Origin: Bacteroidales bacterium
GTDB taxonomy: Bacteria > Bacteroidota > Bacteroidia > Bacteroidales > ML635J-15
Length of the DNA: 49,129 nt
Direction of reading: 5' to 3'
Assembly: GCA_031284905.1 (NCBI GenBank)
Contig: JAITXI010000162.1
Coordinates: 1 to 49,129 of the forward strand
Under the pieces are notes generated by a model, which was not told the origin of the DNA, did no database searches, and saw only the letters and a list, made by a program, of their open reading frames with translations. Every line of letters begins with the position of its first letter. Within the stretch, counting starts at the first letter, position 1. Positions 43,107-49,129 of this stretch are shown piece after piece. The position numbers and the translations under genes were made by a program.

Positions 43107-44132
43107 ATGAACGATGGATACTCTCACTTTAGCAGTAAAGTATATTTAATAATAATATTTTTATTTTCAATCATTTCTATTGGCTGTAATAATAATAAAT
43201 TGAAAAAAAATGTATCCAATATTAATGTTAATATTACTATTGAAAGATTTGATTTAGAATTAAATACAATAAAAAATGGAAATGAAATTGAAAAAATTGT
43301 TAATTTACAAGAAAAATATAATAATTTTTTTGAAATTTATATTGAAAAAATAATAAATATTGGAAATACAGATAATGTATCGTTTATAACATATTTGAAT
43401 CTCTTTTTGAATGATTATGCTGAAATTCAGGCAAATAAAGAAGTAGCGGCTGTTTTTTCTAAAGTCAATAATATCGAAAAAGAATTAAATGATGGGTTCA
43501 AATATCTGAAATATTATTATCCTAATTATGAAATTCCAAGAATTGTAACTTTTACTTCAGGTTTCAATCATTCTGTTGTAATTCTCAATGATTTTATTGG
43601 TATTGGTTTAGATAAATATCTTGGAGAAGATTGCAAATTATATGAAATGTTAAATATCGAAAAATATTTACGTTTTGAGATGTCGCCGGAATTTATTAAC
43701 ATTGATATTATGCAAATAATTGCAGAAGATTTGTTTCCAAATAATATTGAAAATAAAAATTTACTTTCAGAAATTATTTATAATGGAAAAATTTTATATT
43801 TTATAAATGCAATGTACCCTAATATTCAAGATTTTAGATTAAATAAATATTCAAAATATCAAATAGAATATTGTAAAAAATTTGAAAAAGATATATGGAC
43901 AGGTTTAATTGAACAAAAATTATTATTTAATACAGATGTTTTTACAATAAGAAAATTAACACAAAAATCTCCTTATACAACACAATTCGGACCTGATTGT
44001 CCGGCAAGAATTGTTAATTGGATAGGCTTACAAATAGTACGTTCCTATATGAATAACAATGCGGATGTAACACTTCAAAAGTTGATGGAAGAAAAAGATT
44101 TTCAGAAGATTTTACAATTATCACAATATTAG
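43107..44132 (+). CDS. gldB: Gliding motility lipoprotein GldB homologue
   Basis: Predicted lipoprotein of 341 aa, with a signal sequence ending in IISIGC (lipobox Cys at about 27). GldB-family segments include ITIERFDLELNTI near the N-terminus, NYEIPRIVTFTSGFNHSVVI, GIGLDKYLGEDCKLYEML and YLRFEMSPEFINIDIMQIIA, then a C-terminal helical part with RIVNWIGLQIVRSYM. GldB is required for gliding in Flavobacterium and is present in many Bacteroidota with T9SS. The fold is related to zincin-like DUF2268 proteins, but no HExxH is seen here. The PorE-like gene starts 34 bp downstream on the same strand, so both probably belong to the envelope part of the secretion apparatus. Confidence 0.78.
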   Translation: MNDGYSHFSSKVYLIIIFLFSIISIGCNNNKLKKNVSNINVNITIERFDLELNTIKNGNEIEKIVNLQEKYNNFFEIYIEKIINIGNTDNVSFITYLNLFLNDYAEIQANKEVAAVFSKVNNIEKELNDGFKYLKYYYPNYEIPRIVTFTSGFNHSVVILNDFIGIGLDKYLGEDCKLYEMLNIEKYLRFEMSPEFINIDIMQIIAEDLFPNNIENKNLLSEIIYNGKILYFINAMYPNIQDFRLNKYSKYQIEYCKKFEKDIWTGLIEQKLLFNTDVFTIRKLTQKSPYTTQFGPDCPARIVNWIGLQIVRSYMNNNADVTLQKLMEEKDFQKILQLSQY

Positions 44133-44166
44133 CATAATACTTGTTAGAAAAAATAGTTTTGATATA

Positions 44167-46206
44167 ATGAATTTATTAAAAAACAGTTTAAAAATAAAAA
44201 TAGTTTTAATTATATTAAGTTTGGGATTTTATTTTAATACTAGCTCACAGAATATCAACAATGAAGAATTTTGTAACGAAATTGATAATAATAAAATTAT
44301 TAAAGATTACCGGAAGGCAATTGAATTATTAATTTCAAAAAAATATAAAGAATCTGAACTTTTATTAAATAAAATTGTTACTGAAGAAGAAAATTTTACA
44401 GAAGCTTATGTTGCATTAGCAGAAATACAATATATAAAATATGAAAATTCGTCTGATACAAGAGCAAAAGATGCCAATATGTCAAAATATAAAATTTTAC
44501 TTGAAAAAATAGTTTCTATTTGCCCAACTTTTGAAAATTATCAACTTTATTATATTCTCGGAAAACTTTATTATAATGATAAAAAATATGATAAATCAGT
44601 ACATAATCTAAATATTTTTACTACAAAAATTATAAATGGAGAATTTTTTGATGATGCAAAACAAATTTTAGAAAAAATAGAAGAATATAATAGTTTGATA
44701 ACTAAAAAAGTAGAATATAATCCGGTATTAATAAAAAATGTTTCATCTGAAAATGATGAATATTTGCCATTTATTTCTCCTGATGGAACTTTAATGTTCT
44801 TCACACGTGCGTATATGAAAAAAGATAAATCATCAGCATATCTGACAAAATTTGTTGAAGAATTTTCGGTTGCTCATAGCGAAGACGATTCAGAAATTAA
44901 TTATTCAAAAATTCAAGAAATGCCTTTACCTTTTAATTCCGGACGAAATCAAGGAGCAGCAGCTATTAATATAAATAATAGCGAATTATTTATAACAATT
45001 TGTGAATATTCACGAAGCGATTATAATAATTGTGATATATTTTATTCGACACGAAATAATAATGGTTGGTCTGATTTAAAAAATATGGGAAGTAATATCA
45101 ACGGACAATTTACTTGGGAAAGTCAACCATCAATTTCAGGAGATGGAAAAACGCTTTATTTTTCAAGCATTCGTCCTGAAAATATTGGTTTCGACCCAAA
45201 TAATCCAACTACCGATATTTATTCATCAACACGAAATTCTAATGGAACTTGGTCAAAAGCAAAAAATTTAGGGTCAATAATTAATACGCCCGGAAATGAA
45301 AAATCTCCATTTATTCATACAGATAGTCAAACCTTGTATTTCTCTTCCGATGGACATGTAGGTATTGGCGGTTATGATATTTTCTTTTCCAAAATTATTG
45401 ATAATACTTTCACTAAACCCAAAAATATAGGGTTTCCAATAAATACGGAAAATGATGATATTGGCTTTGTTGTGAATACAAGTGGATCAAAAGCATATTT
45501 TGCATCAAATAAATTGAAAGGAATAGGAGGCTGGGATATTTATTCAATTAGCCTTTTTGATGATATTAAACCTGAGAAAGTAGTTTTATTAAAAGGACAA
45601 ATTTCAGATGATGAAGGGCATAGTATTTCTAATGCAAAAATTGATGTTGTAAAAGTTGATAATCAAGAGCTTACAGAAGGTATTGTAAATCAACATTCCG
45701 GTCAATATGCTGTAGCAATTCCTCAAAAAGATAATAATGAAGAATATTTAATGGTTGTCAGAAAAGAAGATTATAATTTTACATCGGCTTTAGTTGATAT
45801 TTCAAAAGAAAATTCTGACAAACCTATTACTATAAATTTTGATGTTAAACCGATTGAAGCAGGTGTTTCTGTAAAATTAAATGATATTTATTTTTCAACA
45901 GCTTCTTTCCAAATTGATAAAAAAAGTTTTGTAGTTTTAAATAATTTTATCATTTTTTTAAATGAAAATCCGAAAATAAAGATAGAAATTCGTGGTCATA
46001 CCGACAATATTGGCAATTTACAATCAAATATTACACTATCTGAAAATAGAGCAAAATCAGTTTTCGATTATTTAATAAAAAACAAGGTCGATAGTGCACG
46101 CTTGCAATACAAGGGATACGGACCAAATATGCCAATTGATTCAAACGAAACAGAAGCCGGAAGAGCAAAAAATAGAAGAACTGAATTTTTTATTTTAGAA
46201 AAGTAG
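44167..46206 (+). CDS. porE: PorE-like T9SS envelope protein (TPR, beta-propeller, CRD and OmpA domains)
   Basis: Exported protein of 679 aa with the domain order of PorE. A signal peptide is followed by TPR helices (about 45-155, ELLISKKYKESELLLNKI and YNDKKYDKSVHNLNIF) and WD40/PD40-like propeller blades (about 195-440) with repeated SPDG, SGDGKTLYFSS and SSDGHVGIGGYDIFFSK. Next come a carboxypeptidase-regulatory-like fold (about 475-550, KGQISDDEGHSISNAKIDVV) and a C-terminal OmpA-like domain (about 565-679) with IEIRGHTDNIG, LSENRAKSVFDYL and AGRAKNRRTEFF, which binds peptidoglycan. In Porphyromonas PorE is a periplasmic T9SS component. Domain order and length match, but OmpA/PD40 proteins are common, so the symbol is a best fit. 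Confidence 0.72.
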   Translation: MNLLKNSLKIKIVLIILSLGFYFNTSSQNINNEEFCNEIDNNKIIKDYRKAIELLISKKYKESELLLNKIVTEEENFTEAYVALAEIQYIKYENSSDTRAKDANMSKYKILLEKIVSICPTFENYQLYYILGKLYYNDKKYDKSVHNLNIFTTKIINGEFFDDAKQILEKIEEYNSLITKKVEYNPVLIKNVSSENDEYLPFISPDGTLMFFTRAYMKKDKSSAYLTKFVEEFSVAHSEDDSEINYSKIQEMPLPFNSGRNQGAAAININNSELFITICEYSRSDYNNCDIFYSTRNNNGWSDLKNMGSNINGQFTWESQPSISGDGKTLYFSSIRPENIGFDPNNPTTDIYSSTRNSNGTWSKAKNLGSIINTPGNEKSPFIHTDSQTLYFSSDGHVGIGGYDIFFSKIIDNTFTKPKNIGFPINTENDDIGFVVNTSGSKAYFASNKLKGIGGWDIYSISLFDDIKPEKVVLLKGQISDDEGHSISNAKIDVVKVDNQELTEGIVNQHSGQYAVAIPQKDNNEEYLMVVRKEDYNFTSALVDISKENSDKPITINFDVKPIEAGVSVKLNDIYFSTASFQIDKKSFVVLNNFIIFLNENPKIKIEIRGHTDNIGNLQSNITLSENRAKSVFDYLIKNKVDSARLQYKGYGPNMPIDSNETEAGRAKNRRTEFFILEK

Positions 46207-46226
46207 TAAATGTGAAAAAAAAAATA

Positions 46227-46234
46227 TATATTTG
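46227..46234 (+). promoter_or_regulatory. -7 promoter element upstream of the DUF2807 gene
   Basis: TATATTTG lies 102 bp before the ATG at 46336, implying a leader of about 95 nt. The leader is AT-rich with no obvious structure. Confidence 0.4.
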
Positions 46235-46335
46235 TAAAATATTTTATTCAGGCAACGAAAAGTAAATTTTTATTGTCTTATATATAAATGGTGATGTTAA
46301 AAATAAAAAAAATATTATATTAAAATTTTAAAGTT

Positions 46336-46998
46336 ATGAAAAAGATAGCTATTTTAACCTTTATGTTAGTTGCAATACTAACTGCAAATGCTGAAAATAT
46401 TATTAAAAAAAATTTTACAATTTCTGACATTAAAGAATTGGAAGTTTCTAATAATTTTACAGTTAGATTATATCAAGGAGAAACCGAAAGTTTAACAATC
46501 CAAGCAGAAGAAAATATGATGGATTATGTTATGGTTAATATTGTAGATAACAAATTAAACATTTCATTAGCAAAAAATGTTCCAAACGACAGTCGTTTTT
46601 TCTATGTAGATTTAACAGTAAAAAATTTGGATATTATTAAATTGAGTGGTTCTTGTTTGTTGGTAACCAGAAATCAAGTAAATTTTCCGGAAATTGCTTT
46701 GAACATAAGTGAAAATGCTCAAGTTAATTTAAAATTGAAATCTATTAATACCCATATTAATACATCAGGAAATAATACTTGTGAATTTGAAGGAGATGTT
46801 GAAAATTGTGAAATCATTACTTCAGGGAACGCTGTAATAAAAGCAGAAAAATTTATTATTAATAATATTAATATTGAAGCATCCGGTTCTTCTATTGCGA
46901 ACTTGAATGTTATTAATACAGCTAACACGAAAAAACTTGATTCATCAAAAATCACATTTCTACAAAATCCTAAAATTGTAACAGGTAATTCTTATTAA
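46336..46998 (+). CDS. DUF2807 (head GIN domain) secreted protein
   Basis: Predicted exported protein of 220 aa. The signal peptide MKKIAILTFMLVAILTANAE precedes a right-handed beta-helix-like domain. LEVSNNFTVRLYQGETESLT is the DUF2807 opening. The alternating INT.SGN and IEASGSSIANLNV strands in the C-terminal half are the repeats. A single domain fills the chain, as is usual. Proteins of this family are abundant and often of unknown role in Bacteroidota envelopes. The gene has a long leader with a promoter at 46227 and ends at an exceptionally strong inverted repeat. Confidence 0.87.
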   Translation: MKKIAILTFMLVAILTANAENIIKKNFTISDIKELEVSNNFTVRLYQGETESLTIQAEENMMDYVMVNIVDNKLNISLAKNVPNDSRFFYVDLTVKNLDIIKLSGSCLLVTRNQVNFPEIALNISENAQVNLKLKSINTHINTSGNNTCEFEGDVENCEIITSGNAVIKAEKFIINNINIEASGSSIANLNVINTANTKKLDSSKITFLQNPKIVTGNSY

Positions 46999-47009
46999 AA
47001 ATTAAAGAT

Positions 47010-47074
47010 ATTATAACATAAAAATCCCATACCAAATTAAAAATTGTTTTGGTATGGGATTTTTATGTTATAAT
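47010..47074 (+). terminator. 27-bp perfect inverted repeat, probable (bidirectional) terminator
   Basis: Arms 47010-47036 and 47048-47074 are perfectly complementary (core AAAAATCCCATACCAAA / TTTGGTATGGGATTTTT) around an 11-nt loop, 11 bp after the DUF2807 stop. Internal A and T runs flank the GC-richer part, so RNA polymerase would meet a hairpin followed by T5. The arms are much longer than a terminator needs. Confidence 0.7.
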
Positions 47075-47142
47075 TGTATTAAAATTTATTTTGATATTTT
47101 GTACAAATATTTACGAAAAAATTATTAAATAACTAATTTTAT

Positions 47143-47173
47143 TTTGAAAAAAACAAAAATTTAATTACTTTTG
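47143..47173 (+). promoter_or_regulatory. Promoter of tRNA-Lys
   Basis: TTTG (47143-47146), 19 nt, TACTTTTGC (47166-47174): both elements fit the Bacteroidota consensus, 10 bp before the tRNA 5' end. Confidence 0.75.
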
Positions 47174-47183
47174 CAAAATCTTT

Positions 47184-47256
47184 CGGCTCATAGCTCAGTA
47201 GGCAGAGCACGTGACTCTTAATCTCGGGGTCGAGGGTTCGAATCCCTCTGAGCCGA
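47184..47256 (+). tRNA. tRNA-Lys(CTT)
   Basis: Class I cloverleaf: acceptor CGGCTCA/TGAGCCG, D-arm GCTC...GAGC, anticodon loop CTCTTAA (anticodon CTT), and T-arm GAGGG-TTCGAAT-CCCTC. Discriminator A, CCA not encoded. The anticodon stem CGTGA/TCTCG has one T-T mismatch in the middle. It reads AAG codons. Confidence 0.93.
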
Positions 47257-47284
47257 CAGCCTTTCAAGTAAATTTTAATGTAAT

Positions 47285-47899
47285 TTATTTTGCAATATTT
47301 ATTATTCCCAAAGTTGCTCCTGAAATTGCAAATCCTGCTAACATTCCAAAGGCAGTATTTTTTAAAATCTTTATTCTCGCTTTCCGTTGATAACCATAAG
47401 CGAATAATGCATCTCCTGCAAATTGTGGATATTTACGATAAACATTTGATTTTGAAGGTTTTACAAAAATCATTCCAGCAAAATATCCTACAGGAACAAC
47501 TATTTTTACGGTTCCGTAAGTTGGCAAAAACAAAGAACCTCCTGCGACTGCTGTTCCGGCTACAAACGCCCACCACGGTTTGAAATGTTGCTCTGCTTCT
47601 TGCATTCCGAACACAACTCTTCCCATTTCTTCGATATTATAAGATTCTTCATTTTCCGGTACATAAAATATCGAATCTTTTCCTCCAATATTCATCGAAT
47701 AAATGTCGTTATAATCGCTGTAAAATTTTCTGGTTTTTCCTGAATGTTTTTGATAATTATATTCCAAAATAGCGTCTTCTTCATGTTTTACATAAGATTC
47801 TAATGACAGTTTCCTACCATTTAACAAACTTAATGTAATTTGTGAGAAACTATAAGTCGTTACTAACGTGAATATTATAATTAAATAAAATGATTTCAT
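47285..47899 (-). CDS. Hypothetical exported protein with C-terminal membrane helices
   Basis: Protein of 204 aa from the ATG at 47899. The signal peptide MKSFYLIIIFTLVTTYSFSQ is cleaved near residue 20. The mature part begins with a beta-rich region (about 21-100, GRKLSLESYVKHEEDAILEY). Hydrophobic stretches AFVAGTAVAGGSLF and FGMLAGFAISGATLGIINIA suggest two or three membrane helices with YRKYPQFAGDALFAYGYQRKARI between them. I do not recognise the family. It could be one of the small Bacteroidota membrane proteins of unknown role. The ORF-track start at 47944 lies in the TATTTTTG -7 element (47942-47949, minus strand), which rules it out. Confidence 0.68.
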   Translation of the reverse strand: MKSFYLIIIFTLVTTYSFSQITLSLLNGRKLSLESYVKHEEDAILEYNYQKHSGKTRKFYSDYNDIYSMNIGGKDSIFYVPENEESYNIEEMGRVVFGMQEAEQHFKPWWAFVAGTAVAGGSLFLPTYGTVKIVVPVGYFAGMIFVKPSKSNVYRKYPQFAGDALFAYGYQRKARIKILKNTAFGMLAGFAISGATLGIINIAK

Positions 47900-48012
47900 T
47901 TTCACTGCAAAATTATTACTTTGATAATCATTAATATTAAACAAAAATAATACAAAAAAATGAATTAAAAAATTCTATTTTTTTGCTTTTTGACAACAAA
48001 TTTTTCTGAAAA

Positions 48013-48251
48013 CTAAATAGAATATAAAAATTCCGGTGAAAATTCTGCTCCATTATACCATTCAAGCGTCCAATCTGTTAATGCAAATTGAATGAAATTA
48101 TCTTTTTCTTTCAAAGGCTCAAATAATTTTCCTTTTAAAAGTGGGAAAAAATCTATTATTTTTTTTTGCCGTCATTGAATTCTAAAAGCATTGTAAAATC
48201 TTTCAAATATTCCACATCAACGACTCTTTTTAAAAAAATATCTTCATGCAT
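48013..48251 (-). pseudogene. DUF2442 protein gene with a frameshift in an A9 run
   Basis: On the minus strand MHEDIFLKRVVDVEYLKDFT continues to LLEFNDGKKK and then meets a stop. Shifting frame at the A9 tract (48159-48167) continues into IIDFFPLLKGKLFEPLKEKD, NFIQFALTDWTLEWYNGAEF and SPEFLYSI before a stop. Together these make a complete DUF2442-type protein of about 79 aa. The family is widespread, often beside DUF4160, and of unknown function, with toxin-antitoxin-like gene pairing suggested. One added or two lost A bases would restore the frame. The neighbouring region 47945-48012 has nothing else. The ORF track missed the gene. Confidence 0.7.
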
Positions 48252-48285
48252 TGTTTTTTATTTTAATATTTCTATGATAATTTCT

Positions 48286-49129
48286 CTATTTTAAACACTT
48301 TTTCATATTAAATTCTTTTGAATTTTGTATTCGTTTAGCAGTCTTAAAAAATTCTAATACATTTTCAATTTCCTGATAATTTTCTTTGTATGAGAAATCA
48401 AATAAAAATTTAGTAAATCCTTTTCCAATTAATTTATTTGAGAAATGCGTTAAACTAACAGGATTTTTATCAATTATTATTGTAAAACCATTAAAATTTA
48501 TTTTTTTATAGGCATTTTTTTCTTCATCTTTTAGCTCCTCTCCTACTTTAACCGGAACTCTCGAAAAAAATAATTCAGGATAAAAATAAATTGGTACAAT
48601 TCCATTTCTATCTCTTCCTGAAATTAAATTAGGATAATCGTTTTCATACGGATAAATATATTCGGAAACTCCATTATTTTTTGCGAAATTAACTGATAAA
48701 TCATTTAACAAATAAATATTTTCATTTGAAAAAATTTTTGATTTTTGAGGTAAAATTTCAATCTGTGAAAGATGAGAAATAGAAAATACATTAAATTTAT
48801 TATCAGACAGTTGTCTTAAAATATTTTTATAATTTTGAATTTCAAGTTCGCTAATGAATTTTGGTAATTCAATAACTATTTTTGATTTTAGATTGTTACG
48901 CTTCGCTCCACGAGGGCTAAAGCCGTTGTTATGCTTCGCTCCATAAGGGCTAAAGCAGTTTACGGTATTAGATATATTATTCAAAAAAAACTTCAAATCG
49001 TGAAATTGAAATTTTAAAAAAACAGCAGAAAATTTTTGAAAATCAATATCATTTATATTTTCTAAATTTGAGATTCTTAAAAAATATTTAATTTCCGAAT
49101 TTATTTTTTTCTCAATTTTAAATGAATTA
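48286..49129 (-). CDS. U32-family peptidase-like protein, partial, with internal repeat insertion
   Basis: The minus-strand frame is open from the window end to the stop at 48286, about 281 codons; the 5' part lies outside. The ORF-track start (TTG at 48996) is only an internal codon, since the frame continues upstream with LENINDIDFQKFSAVFLKFQ. After an 11-aa tandem repeat the chain resumes with KIVIELPKFISELEIQNYKN, VFSISHLSQIEI, and the U32-like segments ENIYLLNDLSVNFAKNNGVS and SGRDRNGIVPIYFYPELFFS. The C-terminus has NPVSLTHFSNKLIGKGFTKF. U32 proteins are often collagenase-like or act in tRNA and ubiquinone hydroxylation. I rate the family as probable and the function as unknown. Confidence 0.72.
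   Translation of the reverse strand, partial: NSFKIEKKINSEIKYFLRISNLENINDIDFQKFSAVFLKFQFHDLKFFLNNISNTVNCFSPYGAKHNNGFSPRGAKRNNLKSKIVIELPKFISELEIQNYKNILRQLSDNKFNVFSISHLSQIEILPQKSKIFSNENIYLLNDLSVNFAKNNGVSEYIYPYENDYPNLISGRDRNGIVPIYFYPELFFSRVPVKVGEELKDEEKNAYKKINFNGFTIIIDKNPVSLTHFSNKLIGKGFTKFLFDFSYKENYQEIENVLEFFKTAKRIQNSKEFNMKKCLK
48895..48956 (-). repeat. In-frame 33-bp tandem repeat inside the U32-like gene
   Basis: Two copies of GTTAyGCTTCGCTCCAyrAG (then GGCTAAAGC) start at 48895 and 48928, a period of 33 bp or 11 codons. On the coding (minus) strand each gives FSP(Y/R)GAK(H/R)NN. The sequence is distinctly GC-richer than the gene around it. It does not match any conserved U32 segment, so it appears inserted. 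Confidence 0.75.

Noticed and set aside
47900-47944. 15-codon extension of the small membrane protein
   Set aside because: The start codon lies in the -7 element on the minus strand, and the internal ATG at 47899 begins a clean signal peptide.
48894-48957. Possible CRISPR array
   Set aside because: Only two directly adjacent units without spacers and in frame with a protein gene; no cas genes in the window.

Overview
The window reads as chromosomal DNA from an AT-rich member of the Bacteroidota, most likely a Bacteroidales-like anaerobe. Four things point there: repeated promoter elements of the Bacteroidota type (TAnnTTTG just upstream of starts, sometimes with TTTG about 19-20 nt further up); A-rich leaders without Shine-Dalgarno sequences; type IX secretion (T9SS) proteins (PorP/SprF-like, type A and type B C-terminal sorting domains, GldB-like, PorE-like); and lineage-typical genes such as a short AtpC, a DUF2027-Smr protein and a GT9 enzyme with an N-terminal cysteine motif. 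The standard bacterial code fits everywhere.

Layout. 1-5.8 kb (+): end of aroB overlapping aroA (shikimate pathway), then miaB, rlmN and an AlgI-type MBOAT acyltransferase. 5.8-6.2 kb: a decayed transposase fragment. 6.3-8.8 kb (-): a flavodiiron protein and, upstream of it, a sensor-Crp fusion regulator, with a perfect 17-bp inverted repeat over the flavodiiron promoter. 9-10.3 kb (+): gdhA. 10.3-12.6 kb: a gene-free stretch with opposing terminators, then atpC-atpD (-). 12.7-16.7 kb: hutI (+), an ISL3-like remnant, an iron-type alcohol dehydrogenase (-) and an MFS transporter (+). 16.8-25.9 kb: seven tightly packed minus-strand genes read rsfS, ftsH, cdsA, a signal-peptidase-like protein without catalytic residues, yggS, PorP/SprF-like, and a large type-B T9SS cargo. 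26-28 kb (+): an Omp28-like T9SS cargo. 28.2-28.6 kb: a broken AAA ATPase gene. 28.6-34.7 kb: two FtsX/MacB-type permeases, DUF2027-Smr, queA and a GT9 glycosyltransferase. 34.8-36.6 kb (+): DUF721, an SH3-like hypothetical and a radical SAM protein. 36.8 kb: tRNA-Ser(CGA) (-). 37.2-39.5 kb (-): an NlpC/P60 lipoprotein and a YfcC-family carrier. 39.8-41.9 kb (+): a KamB-like P-loop protein overlapping a PatB-type PLP enzyme. 42.3-47.0 kb (+): a coiled-coil secreted protein, GldB-like, PorE-like and a DUF2807 protein. 47.2 kb: tRNA-Lys(CTT). 47.3 kb to the end (-): a small membrane protein, a frameshifted DUF2442 gene, and a U32 peptidase-like gene running off the window with an in-frame 33-bp repeat inserted.

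How the genes fit together. Most are housekeeping: tRNA and rRNA modification, ATP synthesis, nitrogen assimilation, phospholipid synthesis and proteolysis. The recurring theme is type IX secretion: two cargo proteins, a PorP/SprF partner, a GldB-like lipoprotein and a PorE-like envelope anchor. I found no CRISPR array, phage, integron or complete insertion sequence, and no convincing new multi-gene system. The best leads are single loci: the signal-peptidase pseudoenzyme, the sensor-Crp/flavodiiron pair with its palindrome, the orphan KamB-like gene, the A9-tract frameshift in DUF2442, and the repeat inserted inside the U32 gene.
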